Assembly: GCA_007449985.2 (NCBI GenBank)
Contig: VIIQ02000724.1
Location: 310,001-374,000, forward strand
Direction: 5' to 3'
Length of the DNA stretch: 64,000 nucleotides
From: Desmodesmus armatus
Lineage: Eukaryota; Chlorophyta; Chlorophyceae; Sphaeropleales; Scenedesmaceae
Shown here: positions 11,061 through 22,857 of the stretch, in pieces
Layout: each line of letters opens with the position of its first letter
Numbering within the stretch: the first letter of the stretch is position 1
The notes under the pieces: model-generated
Databases searched by the model: none
The model's input: only the letters and a program-made list of their open reading frames with translations
Told to the model about the DNA's origin: nothing
Program-made: the position numbers and the translations under genes

Positions 11061-11171
11061 GGTGGCGGGCGGTGACGAGCCCTTGTGGCGGCGGCTGCTG
11101 CGGCTCCACCTCAATCACCCCAACCCTGGAGTGGCACAGCAGGCGGCTGCAGCACTGACAGACTTATAAGG

Positions 11172-11586
11172 ATGCAGCAGCAGCCAGCAGCAGGTGGGTG
11201 TGCCAACGTGCGTGGGGTCGTGTTCCTGAGCAACACCATGGGCTCTGTTGAGTATGTCGTCACAGCACATGAATCTGCTGTCTATCTGAAAAGAGGTGAG
11301 TCGGGTTGTAACAGCAGCAGCAGCAAGACATCAAGCCATTCAGGTGACTCCGGCAGCAAATTCTGTGCCCCCCTGACAATCCATCTTGCCAAGCAGGCAG
11401 CAGCACGGTGGTGTTTTTGCGGCCTGGCGATCAGGGCGACACCTCACGTGCCCTTAGGCCGACTTCCAACCTGTTCTGCTGCTGTCTGGCACTGCTGCTT
11501 GTGCAGGCTTCATCGCCCTCCGCGTGGCCATGGCCAGCAGCCTGACTGCCTGCTGGCTCAAAGGATCATTAAACAGTGTCACGTGA
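11172..11586 (+). CDS. Hypothetical two-exon 3' end
   Basis: An open stretch from ATG 11172 reads CANVRGVVFLSNTMGS and YVVTAHESAVYLKR. It ends at a good donor (AGAG|GTGAGT, exon end 11295). A pyrimidine-rich acceptor at 11506 opens GFIALRVAMASSLTACW in matching phase, ending at TGA 11584. The phases agree, so this could be the tail of the LRR gene or a separate small gene. I recognise no family. Confidence 0.35.
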
Positions 11587-11625
11587 TCTGAGCTCTACTG
11601 TGGCTTTAGCACTTGGCACAGTGGT

Positions 11626-12084
11626 TCATGTGCTTGTGATGGACGATGCTGATGTGTGGCAGGCATGCTGAGTAGATGGACATGGATTTTGGCTGTTTGC
11701 CTGTTGAGGTGCAGGTTTCTGGGGTTGGGTTTTGGTGCTCGCGGTGCCTCTTGGATGCGTGGCTCCCCTGTGGCCCCGCTTGTGTTGTTCCTGTGCAAGG
11801 TATGCTTCCGACATGTAAATGTCGTCCAGCATGCATCTAGCGCCCAACACGTGCGACAACAGAGCAGCCAGGTTCGGAGTTGTGTACAGCCGCAAAGCCT
11901 TGTGACACCTTGCCTGGCACACTGATTGCAGCAGGTCTGTGCACATCAGGTCTGTGCACATCTGCCGCCAGGCCGCACACTGTCCAGTTTTGTGATGATT
12001 GGCCAAAACCGCTGGTCCTGGCACTGATGCTGGCACTGCTGTCACATTCAGATCTACATCTAGCAGAGTTAGGTTGCTGTGCAT
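11626..12084 (-). CDS. Hypothetical minus-strand ORF
   Basis: This is an open frame of 152 codons from an ATG at 12084. It includes a plausible non-repetitive block (LRLYTTPNLAALLSHVLGAR, then MLDDIYMSEAYLAQEQ) and ends in a Gln/Thr/Ser-rich tail. A 16-bp tandem duplication (tctgtgcacatcaggt type) sits inside it. It lies tail to tail with the hypothetical gene at 11.2-11.6 kb and head to head with the FAD oxidase. Nothing identifies a family, and it may be an incidental frame. Confidence 0.3.
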   Translation of the reverse strand: MHSNLTLLDVDLNVTAVPASVPGPAVLANHHKTGQCAAWRQMCTDLMCTDLLQSVCQARCHKALRLYTTPNLAALLSHVLGARCMLDDIYMSEAYLAQEQHKRGHRGATHPRGTASTKTQPQKPAPQQANSQNPCPSTQHACHTSASSITST

Positions 12085-12662
12085 GAGTATCGTCAGTGCC
12101 GTGCAGCTGTGCAGCAGCAGGCCTGGACCCTCGCTGCCAACCGGCAGCGAGCTGGACGCCGCCAGCCTGGAGGCGTGGAAGCTTCGTGCTCAGCCCCTGC
12201 TGCCTTTGCAATCGTTCAGAACAACACACACAGCCTGGTCCACATACCCACCCAACAGCGCTGCGCATAAGGTGATCACCTGCCAGGCTGGCATCCTTTG
12301 GGCCAAGAAGTGTGACCGCAGGCCGAGGAGCTTGATAAAGCAGAAAGACCGTGCTTAGAGAAACAACCAACCAAAAGCAACGACAACACGGAACACCTCC
12401 GCTCCCAGCTGCCTCTGCATTTCACGACATCTCTTACTTCCTGCAGCGTGCGGAGAACGCACAGCGCCAGCGCACAGAGACTGATTTCTGTGGCAAAGTG
12501 AGCCAATCAACACCTTTCCACGGCCAGGACGTCCACGTACCACTGCTCCTGTTTTCGGTCCTTGGTTGGGCCCAAAGATCGAGCTCCACGCGCTGCTGCC
12601 CACGCAGGCGTCCAGGCAGGCTCTCAGATCGACGACAAGGTATCTCTAAGAACAATTGCAGC

Positions 12663-15600
12663 ATGGCACCTCCAACGCCCCTGCCCAGCTTCACTGGCAA
12701 GGTGTACCTGCGCGGGACAACGGGTTACAACGCTGTCTGTCCCCAGTATGCATCGCTCAACCACACCGCCGACCAGAGCATGCAGCCCTACGCCATCATC
12801 CGCCCAGCAGGGGATGAGGACGTCAGGGCAGCACTCAGCTGGGCACGGCAGAACAAGGTGGCTGTAGCAGTGCGCACAGGTGCGTGTGCGCCTGCCTGTG
12901 CGCAAAGGAGCAGCGTCTGGTCTCTGCCCCAGCCGCAATGCACCAAACCACTCAATTATCCACCTGCCGTAGTCAGGCATGGGGACCGTAGCACCGTGCA
13001 CACACCGTGTGGTGACTCAATACTTGCTTCGGCTGCCGCAGGTGGTCACCAGTACTCTGGTGCAAGCTCAACCTTTGGTGACAACATCCAGCTGGACCTG
13101 TGCAACACCTACACAGACATCGACTGGCTGGACAGCACCACCCTGCAGGTCAGCAGTAGCAGGCAGTTTCTCTGCAATGCTGGCCAGGCTCCTGTTCCCT
13201 TGGCTGGCATATGCATATGACCCTCTGCGGCCATTGGCGTTGTGGCAGAAGGTCAACCCGCGGCTGTGTCTCTGCGCGGAAGGTGAGAGTGTCTCATGTA
13301 TACACTCGCCCAACTTCCTCACCTGTGTGTGTGTGCCGCCCGCCCGCTTGCAGGTGGGTGTCTCCCGCAAGCTGCTGTCCCTTAATGAGGAGCTGCGCGC
13401 GAAGAATGCTTTCGTGCCGCACGGCCAGTGCAGCCACGTCAACATCGGTGGGCACTGCCACACCGGGGCTACGGGTCCCTGGGAGGGCCTTTGGCCTCTT
13501 TGGAGATCACATCATGGCCATCAGGTGCGCCTGCCAGGCTGAATGATCCTGCATGTGATGGCCTGCGAACTAGTTTAGGGCTTAGGGTTAGTTTAGGGTT
13601 GGTTCAGGGCCCTAAGGCCGCTGAAACATTCATTGACGGCGGTGTGTCGCGTGGCACGCGTGCGCTTTGGGTGCCGCACCGCCACAGCTGCAGCAGGAGT
13701 GACAGAGACAAGGGTGTCAGTTTTGCTTCAACTTGAAACTGGCACCCTCATCTGTGCAGAGGGTGTGTGTGTGTGGTCTTCAAATTTGACTGACAGCAGC
13801 CCACCTCTTGAGTTGGGCCTTCCCTTAGGGTTCACTGTGACTGCTGCAGGGTGATCACAGCTGATGGCAAGGACGGCAGCTGCCAATACGCACGTTGGAT
13901 TGAGCGAGGCACACAGGTGAGCCGCAGGCGCGCCCAGGCAGCGCTGCAACACAATCCATGCAGTCTGCTGTCAGTGTGTTGTTCTTTACTCACGGTCGGC
14001 ATGGCTTGCAGCTTGTTGCTACATGTTTGACCTGTTACAAGCACGAGCACGTCCTTTGCAAGAGGTATCACTGTTCTTACTAAGTAGTACTGCTCTTACT
14101 AGTAGTGCTGCTGCCCCTGCCAATTGTCCTGCTGCCGCAGGACCCCCAGGACGCCGACCTGTTTTGGGCTGTGCTGGGCGGTTCACCTGGAAATTTAGCA
14201 ATCCTGACCGATATCCGGCTGAAGGTATGCAGCACTTGCTTGGATCTACACTCCTGTTGCGCCTGCGGCATTATGCTCAGGCCAACTGTCCCAGTTCCCT
14301 CACCCAGTGCGGGCTGCTGCTGCTGCTGACGCGACCTGAGGCTCCTGCTGTCACGTCGCTTTGGCGCTGCTTTTTTAGGTGCACGACGGCAGCCTGTACC
14401 CTAAGGCCCGGGGCATCAAGCTGACAGGCGCATTCACAGAGGGCGCCTACAGGGCTCTGCTGGAGATCAAGGCCAAGATGGCTGCAGACCCCGGCCTGCC
14501 TGCTGACTTTGACTTTTGCATCACCGTGCTCAGCGGTCCGAGTAAGAATGATAGTGACACGGTCAGCCGCTTCCCAGACAGCAGCGACGCCTCCGCAGCT
14601 GCCGCTGCTGCTGTCGCTGCGCCCACGGCTGGCAGCGGGGATGCAGGCGCAGGCGCAGGCGTGGCGCCTCACAGGCCGCCAGTGGAGAAGTTTGGGATGA
14701 TGAGTGGAGATGACTACGCAGCTTTCCTCAAGGTGGGCTCGCCTCACGCTTTAGTCTGATTGCACGTTCCGAACTGAGTTGCATGCGTGCCGGTTTGGGC
14801 TCAAGCTGAGCGCGCGCTGCCTGCACGCTCCTCAAATCTACCACTACCCACCCGGCGCGTCCAGCGCAGAACATGCAGTACACGCACTCAATAACACCTG
14901 TGCTATCACCGCCGCTGTCGCCATTGCTGCTGCCGCAACATGTGCTGCCACAGACTGACGCAGGCAAGCTGATGCTGGACATGAACCAGAAGGAATTTAT
15001 GGCCCATTCCAGGAGCAAAGCTGCTGCTGTGGAGCCGCAGCCAACCACCATCGTGCCAGTGCCTGTCATCATCGTCTTTGCTGAGTGGGCAAACCTTGGG
15101 GGTGCAGCACAGTCAGATGCCGGGGTTGTAGGTGAGTGAACCCTGGAACTTGGAAGTTCAGCCTATCATAGTGGTGCCACCACCTGAGGCATCCTTGCAA
15201 GCTGTTGGCTGGTGTGTCAGCAGGTGCTGACTTGCTGTGCTGACGTGTGTGTGCTCCTGCCGCCCCACAACATGCACAGCCCAGCCTGGCAGCTGCGCCC
15301 CATGTTGTCTTTTGAGTTGCTGTGTGGCTCTCTCTGTGTGTGTCTGTTTGCTGCTGCAACCACAGAGTGGCTGCAGACGATCCGCGCCTCCTTCCCCCAA
15401 AACCCAATTACTGGCAACCCGCTGCTGATTACTGACGAGGCATGGGGCCCTGACACCCCAGACAATGGCCAGCCCCGTGGCATGCCCTTCCTCACCTCTC
15501 AGTGGGTCTTCCCTCTCAAGCGCGAGTACGACGGTACGTGCACCTGCAGTACAGTGCAGTACAGTTTGTATACACTACGTAGTGGTGCAATTCAAGCTGA

Positions 15601-16969
15601 CGGTGTTGTGTTGTGCCTTGCCTCATGAGGTGCAACGTTCTGCAATGGACAGCGCTGTGTGTTGTGCTCAGGCTTCGCGTCCCACGCATGTTCCTTGCCT
15701 GTCCTTGTGCAGGCATGCCCTATGACAAGCGTACCTACTCCACAACTGCCACAAACCTGGACACGTCTGGCTGGGTTGACTTCACAGTGCAGACGACGAA
15801 GGACCTGGCTTGGGCGTTCCCCCCACCCTTTGGCACGTGAGTGGTGCTGCACTCGGCGTGTCCTGTTGCTGCCAACAAAAAGAACAGCTTGCATGTGGCC
15901 TGTTACCATGCCAACAGCACTCGAAATTACCTGTGGAGTCAGCCAGATGTGGCGGCCTGTTAGTCTGTCAACACCGTGCCAGCAGTGCTAGTGCCGACTT
16001 GGTCTGCTAACTGACCTTTGTGCTCCTGCTGGCTGGTGTCACTGCGCATGAACATGAACACACAGTGGTAACTGCGTAGCTGTCCAGATTCAGCACTACG
16101 GAGGCGACCAGTCGCGCTTCAAGAAAAACGACCCTGACCGCAACACTTCCTACTCCTGGCGCGACACTACCGTTGTCATGACGATGGACGCGTTCTACCC
16201 ACCCAACTCCTCTTCCCAGGAGGTGGGTCTGGCCTTTGTGTGGCTTCACATAGCTTGTCTGTCTGGTTGCTGCTGCAGTGCAGCCTCAACCCCAGCCCTG
16301 CAGGCCGTGTTGCGGCGTCACCAGCAACCTGATGAGGTACTTGCCTGTCAGCCGCCTGAAGTGTGCTCAAAGCCAGGCCCTGGGCAGTGGCACTGCCCAA
16401 GAGCAGACAGACATCCTGCAAGAACCCCTGGGCAAGAACCCCTCTGTGACTGCATATCAAATGTTCTCTCCGCTTCCAGCGTCAGCAGCCGTATGAACAC
16501 AGTCGTATGTAGACACACAGGGAGTGCATCCAGCCAATGCATCAACCATCCAAGGATGTGACATTCTGAATGTGTATGTCCTGCGCCTGTGCTTACCACT
16601 CCCTCAGGCTGCCAAGGCCTGGCAGGCGGCCAATGACGCTGCTTACAAGGGCCCCACCGGCAACTTCTCCCCTGGGCAGGACAGGCGCCTGCTGTGGGCA
16701 TCTTATGAGGCACAGGTAATAATATATTTCCTTGAACTTGCAAACATTGAGTGTCTACCCTCACTGGCGGGTACCGTACCCAGAACTCTGCTGCCGGTGT
16801 CTGTGCCTTCCTCTTGCAGGGAACTGATGAGCTCAACCTGTCAAAGTACTGGCACTTCTACCACGAGGATCAGGCCAAGTGGACGAGGCTGCAGACAATC
16901 AAGAGCCGTGTGGACCCTGACAACGTGCTGACACCCAACCAATTTGCAGTGACCCCCCTGGGGCAGTGA
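12663..16969 (+). CDS. Berberine bridge enzyme-like FAD-linked oxidase
   Basis: Twelve exons: 12663-12879, 13042-13148, 13354-13524, 13850-13916, 14141-14224, 14379-14732, 14954-15131, 15366-15533, 15713-15836, 16088-16222, 16608-16715 and 16820-16969, about 621 residues after allowing for lost bases. The FAD-binding half shows RTGGHQYSG (His about 75) and HGQCSHVNIGGH (Cys about 134), the two residues that hold FAD by a double covalent bond in this family. It then shows LFWAVLGGSPGN, and finally the C-terminal DPDNVLTPNQF. Such enzymes oxidise alcohols, sugars or alkaloids with O2; the substrate is unknown, and no signal peptide is evident. Exon 3 lacks two bases in G-runs around TGGYGSLGRAFG (about 13465 and 13480), and exon 9 seems to lack one C before its end. 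In each case the splice phase fits only if the base is restored, pointing to consensus errors or a recent pseudogene. Start is the first ATG before the conserved region. Confidence 0.82.
13573..13607 (+). repeat. Short interstitial telomere-like repeats
   Basis: Two TTTAGGG units and related TTAGGG and GGGTTGG text sit in the intron between exons 3 and 4 of the FAD oxidase. TTTAGGG is the telomere repeat of plants and many green algae. Confidence 0.6.
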
Positions 16970-19014
16970 GCGTGTGCAGCAGCAGATGTGGGGTGATGGA
17001 CGTGCGATGGAGTTCTGTTTGAGCTTGCCCTCTAGAGGGCCAGAGAGATGAATGGGTGTGATCTGTGTCCGTGAAATTGAGCAGGGAGGGGCACGCGCAC
17101 GCGTATGCGCGTTGCAACATGTCGTCTGTCTGCAACCCCGCCTTGCTGACTTGCTGACGGCACTGTTTGAATCCATGCAGCTGTGGACACCGTATGTCTT
17201 GACGGGATTCCTTTTACAGGGGTAGGTGATAAGGGTGGTGGGCACATGCATGTGCCCTGCACCCGCGCCAGAACAATTCAATAAGCCCAAAGCACCCGGA
17301 TCAGAAGCACACTGCCGGGCAGCAGGATGGGCTATGCATGCTGCATAGCTGTGCGCATGCACCAGCAAAGACGTGTGCATAATGTCAGGAGGCTTCTGTC
17401 TGGTTGAAGCACGCGGCTGCTGACAGGGTTCTGCAAGTTGGACAGGGAGGCGCTCCTTTTTAGAATGTCCTCTGCTCTTACAACCAAGGGCGCCAACAGC
17501 AACTGAGAAGCACCCTCAGCAGTAAGCCTTGCTGAGAGCACATCTCACAAGCGGTACAGATGATGGTACCCTCAGAGGCTGAGCAGGTAGCCCTCTTGTA
17601 AAGTCTTGTGTTTCGTATGTGAGAATTGCTGCTGCCGCCCTGTGGTGGCGTGCCTGCCTGACACCTGGCTGGCATGAGGTTGTTGGTGTGACAGTTGGGC
17701 TTGGCTGCGACAGGTTGTGTGGCTACAAGTTGTAACAGAGGTATTGATGCATGTGAGTGACAGCCTCTCGCAGTGTGCTGCCAGGGTAGCTAAGCTGCAC
17801 ACCAGCTCCAAACTGTACGGCACATCGAGTAAGCAAACTCATGTTCAGTCCAGCTGTTTGTGCAATAGTTGCAGTGCTGTTGCATGCACCATCGTGTGCT
17901 GCCCAGTGACCCGACTGGCTGCGGCTGCTGGGCAGCTGTGGGGCACAGCACAGCACAGCACGCCCTTGCTCAGCGATGAAACCGCAGAGGTCGTCATACG
18001 AAGCAAGTTCACCTGTACGTCACGTTTATACAGCATATTTTGCGTCCCCTTCTGCCTGTGGGCCCCACTGGTCTGGCCCTGTTCTTGACACCTCCAATGG
18101 AACCAACCACTTGCGAATACATTCAGCCTGCGTGGCCAGTCACGTGTATTCTTGCCCAACCTCAAACCTTGCCCACCCAGCCCTTCACCTACCCATCAAT
18201 GATGCAACCAAGTATGTACAAGCAGAACACTGATCACATGTTGATACAATCAACATTTCAGAGCTCCTACCCCACAACAGTGTTGGGGAATCCATGTATT
18301 GGAAGGTGTATCACCCTCAGACACCACACACCTCAGACGCCACACACACGTGAACAATGCAGCACACACAATCCAGGATAGGATGAGGCTGCTGGCAAAG
18401 AACTTCAAATACTGATGATAAGAATTGGCTGCACAAAGACCCACACCTGCAAGCCATGTGGTGGCTCAGCAAGACAACACCTGCGCCCTGACTGCAGGGC
18501 GCTTGGTGTGACCCACGAACCACACTTTCCTGCAGGGAAGTCACACTTCCCCAAGCTGCTTGTTACAGCGTAGCTGAGCCTTAGCTGAGCCAACAAGTGA
18601 GCCCTCCGCGGCACCAGGTGTGCTGCATGAGAGCAAGTGCCAGCTGCTGTCCTGCAGCTGCGTGCCTAGCAGAACAAGCACCAGCACACTTCTGGGGCCC
18701 CTAGTTGACAGCGCCGTCAGGTGCGCATGCAACATGGAACGCAACTGTAACGGCTGCTAGCCTATTCATAGCCAAGACCGACGCCTGTGGCACTTGTGAC
18801 GTCACTCTGCGCGCTGCAGCAAGATGCTAACGCCATCGCCGCTGCAGCAGCTACGGCGGGCTGTGATGGTGCTGCGATGCGCTGCCGCTCGTGCCGTTGC
18901 TGCTGCCACACACATGCTGCAGCTGCAACTCCTGCGGCAGCTGCTGTTGGACAAGGGCGCCCCAACTGGGTAGAAACAGGGTGACACAGCTGTTGTACAG
19001 GCTGTGTCTGCTGT
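16970..19014. other. Convergent intergenic region, nothing assignable
   Basis: This separates the FAD oxidase stop from the carrier stop, so it should contain both 3' untranslated regions. Open frames are short and of low complexity. I see no repeat family and no RNA gene. Confidence 0.4.
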
Positions 19015-21903
19015 TCAAGTCCTGGGGTCAACACCAAGCAGCAGCTTCGTCTCCTCAAACACATACCAGGAGATGCCTGCTGCTGGGGCCAGCTTGATGA
19101 GGTTGGGCAACAGGCCCTGCACAAGCAGCACACACAAACACACATGTCAGCTATTGGGTGTCATCTACGTCAGCGCCGCAACAACCGCCATCCAACGGCA
19201 TCCACCTTGCACTGCAAGGATGGTGCTGAGCCAACCCACTGCTGTTGCCTGCCTCAACTCATACACCACAATCCTTGACCTCTCGTAGGTCGGACCGCCC
19301 AAAGCTCCAAAGCAAAGCTGTGATCTGCTGCTGAGGTGCAGCTGTGCGCATTCTGCCCTGCTTGCCACCATGAGCTCACGCTGGGCGTGCTGGACCAATC
19401 CACAGACATGCCCCTAAGACACTCGCACCTTGTAGAAGCCCCTCAGGCCCTCATTGCTGTATGTTTGCCGGAACACATCACCCATGCCGCTGTACTTGAC
19501 AGGGCGCCCACCCACACCTTGGGCCTGTGCAGCAGCGGCAGAGCAGGCCAGCGCACAGCAGTACACAGATCTCAGCACACCACGACAAGTGCCAGGATGC
19601 CATCTGATACAACACACCCTGTCAGAAGTGGCAGCCGCTCGCGCCAAAGACAAACAGAACATTGACATAGCTATGCTGACAGTCAGCAGCACTTGGCTGT
19701 TGTGGCAGCACACAGCATGGCAGTAGCAAGACACGCTGTCTGCGTAACACTGGGGAGAACCCCCACCCACCTGGAGGCGTGTCCGCACGAGTGCCAGTGG
19801 GTAGCTGACAAACTGTGCTATGCTGCTGGACACCATGCCTCCTGCCAGGATGGCTGCGTGGGGTGGGTCCCCATCATACTTCTCCAGCAGCCTGTCCTTC
19901 AGCAGCTCAAACAGGCAGATGTCCACGCCAGCATACGGCAGGATGCCACACTGCAGCACAGCAGATGCAGGATGGTGCACAGGATGACAACAGACAATGA
20001 GGTTGCCTCACTCGGATTGACGGATCGAGAGCAGTAGCAAGGGTATCAAGCTGCTGCAGAGGTGTGCGCATGGCCAAGAAGTAGACACACAAAGCCCGTG
20101 CAGTGGCTTGGCCAGGGTTTTGCGTTGGATCGGCTGCCGGCTGCTGCTGCCGGCTGCAAAGCTGCTGGAAGCAGGAGCCTCATCGCCGGCATGCCGCCAC
20201 TCAGCTGCTGAATGGCCCTCAAGGCCCTGGATGTGACCGCAGCCCGTTGCATGCCCACCGGGACGAGTCCGGCCCAAACTCGACGCTCCAAGCTCACCAT
20301 GGATGGCACAATGCCCCTGTAAAAGGCTGTGATTCCCTCTGTGCGCCACAGCTTGCTGGCAGTCGGCCAAATGCCGCCATACTCGCTGCTGCTGCACACT
20401 GCCAGGCGCGTGCGCACTGTATCCAGGGGGTACACCAGACCCTGCACGCCACAGCACACCAGGCATGACACACAGCAGCAGGCAGGTGATCAGGCAAGGT
20501 CTATCAAGGTGCTCCATAATGTGCAAAGCTATCCACTGCTCCTGTGTGGTCCTGTTGCACCCCCCCCCCGTCATCTCACCACAGCCTCACTGCCAACAAG
20601 TTTGAGAAGCTAATGCTTTCCTAAGTGCAAGTACTGTGATGGTGACTCAACAGGCTCAGGGCCCAACCCCAAAACACATGTCCACTCATATGCCACTGTC
20701 CTTTCAGATCCTCATCTTCACCCCCACCTGTCCTACTGCGCCAGAGATGCCTCCACACAGCATGCGCTCCCAGGGCGCCACTGCGTCTGTGTCTGCATGT
20801 ATGTGGTGCCGCAGGTAGTCATTCAGGCCCAGCTTGATTGACGTCTCAGGGGCAATCTTCAGCACGTTGGTGCCATTGCCCTTGAAGTAAGCACGGACGC
20901 TGCCTGCAGCAACACACAGGCCTGACATTTCATCGACCCGCCTCCCACACGCGTCACCTGCATTGCTACCCTGGTGCTGCACACAGTCACAGGGGCTGCC
21001 AAACGGCAGCCTACTGCAAGCTGCACCAGCTGCTAAACAGAAAGCCGTCATCATGACACAGACTCAAGCCTAAGCGTGGTACATTTCACCACCTTTGTCT
21101 GTGCGGCTGCTAGTGCCGTGTGCGTCTGCGCGTTGCTGTCACTTGCTGTCACGCCCAACAAGCCTTTTCTATTGCAGCAAGCACACCCATGGCGGCCCGC
21201 TGCAGGGTATGTGACCAGCGCCGCAGCTCTGTTGAGCAGCGTGTCTGCCCCTGCCAGTGCTGCAGTTTCATCACGACTGGGTTTTGTCAGTGCGGTATGC
21301 ACATGAATGAACCATGCAGCTGGCTGCCTGCAGCTGCCAAGGACGCACCTTCTGCCTGCATGAGCCGCATGCCTTCTCGTATCGACATCCTGCGGCCCTC
21401 CTGCACCTGCAGCAGCATTTTGAGCCGGTCCACTGGGGCTGTCGCAGTGCGGCTGACAGCTCCCGCAAGACCTGCACAGCGGATGAGCACAGCACATCGG
21501 TCAGGACCAATGTAACAGCTGTGGAGACTGCCGGCATGCAGCCCAAGTCAGTGTGATGCATGTGTAATGACACATTATGCAGGTCAAGGCACATGTAGGC
21601 AGGGCAGGACAGACTGCAGAACGATCCATCAGCATCACCATCAGCAAGGATGATGTATCCAACATGCCTGTGGGTGCACTGTGTCTCCAGGCAGTGACTG
21701 AAATTTGGTTCAAGGTGAAGCAGTCGGCAGTGCCTACCTCCAGCAATCAAGAAGATGCCCATTCGACTGTATGGATCATCTTCCTGAGTTGTCTGCTGCT
21801 CTGCTGCAGTCAAGGTGCTGGCTTCCTCGGTCTGCTGAATGGCGACCGCGAAGGCAGGTTTGGTATCTCCAGCCATGGTGCTGCTGCCACCATGGCGCAG
21901 CAT
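19015..21903 (-). CDS. Mitochondrial carrier (SLC25), ATP-Mg/Pi carrier-like
   Basis: Seven exons in phase: 21738-21903, 21349-21471, 20728-20903, 20298-20441, 19771-19950, 19429-19524 and 19015-19116, about 328 residues. The three carrier repeats carry their signature motifs: APVDRLK, YPLDTVR and YPLALVR. Blocks such as GAVSRTATAPVDRLK, YFKGNGTNVLKIAPETSIKL, FYRGIVPSM, GILPYAGVDICLFE and GLLPNLIKLAPAAGISWYVF are typical of the SCaMC/APC group. That group exchanges ATP-Mg (or ADP) for phosphate across the inner mitochondrial membrane. Unlike the calcium-regulated members, no EF-hand domain is present; the N-terminus is only about 50 residues. A second ATG at 21876 is an equally good start. 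A CoA or other adenine-nucleotide carrier is the main alternative. Confidence 0.85.
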
Positions 21904-22857
21904 CTATGCTAATGTAAACACCGGAGCTCCCAGCATCAAACGGCATCCAGGCCCACGTCTAGCTGCTCCACATCACAGGGGTTGGCAGGCTGGCTGCCAA
22001 AACTGCTCCCCCTCAAAGCTGCTGTCAGAACTAGCTGACCCTACTTAGCAGCCTGCAAGGGGGCAGGCTCATATGCTGGTGAGGTGAATGTGGACGTGAA
22101 ACAACGTTGTGTTGAGACGAGCACGCGACCTAGGCACAGCCAATATGCTTTGCTGTCGGCACGCTGCCCAGAGTAGGCCCCAAACACTGACCCGACACAG
22201 CTGCAGACTTGGATGATAGGTACCGACGTGATTGTCTGACGCCCTGCTTTCTCCTGCTGTTGCCGTTGTAATTGCGACTGCTCATCTGCCTCCGAAAGAA
22301 AGTACACCCACCAGCACCACGCCACAGACGCATGAGGCAGAAGCCTTGTTCAAGGTGAAAAAACTAAAATCCGGCCATGTACGGGAGTTCTTTGGCCAGC
22401 CTGGCAGTTTGAAAACAGTCACTGGCAAGACAGCCAGGGTCACACTAGCTACAACAAGGCTCTGTCTTCCTCATCATTGGCTCTGCTCTCACCACCCGAC
22501 GACCACCTCATCCCCGCCTGCTCCCGCACACCCAACACCCCCCTCCCGGCCCCGCCCCCGCCCCCGCCCCCGCCGGCAACTGTGTTGGCTGGCTGGCTCA
22601 AGGCTGCTGCTGCTGAGGTGGCTGCCTGCCGGATGCCCGCGGTGGAGACTGAGAAAGAGCTGCTTGTGTGCTGCACCACTGTCGCCGTGTCCCCTGGTGC
22701 CAGGTAGATCATGGGGTGATGCCCACTGCGAAGCAGGAACACAGACATGAGCAACGTCTGTGGGTCCAATGCCATTCTGCTGCCATCAACACCCAGTACT
22801 GTGTGCAACACGCTCTCAGGCAGTGTACCCCTATAATGGGCGACAAACACAGCTTGC
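21904..22857. other. Intergenic region
   Basis: This lies between the carrier's start and the CLC stop, both minus strand, so it holds the carrier promoter and the CLC 3' untranslated region. A minus-strand frame at 22449-22886 is Gly-, Ser- and Ala-rich and overlaps the CLC stop; I do not regard it as a gene. Confidence 0.4.

Noticed and set aside
12351..12662. N-terminal extension of the FAD oxidase
   Set aside because: The frame is open but begins at GTG and shows no conserved text before the ATG at 12663.
16302..16337. Extra FAD-oxidase exon (AVLRRHQQPDE) between exons 10 and 11
   Set aside because: It would fit phase, but joining exon 10 directly to exon 11 gives the natural family sequence; at most an alternative exon.
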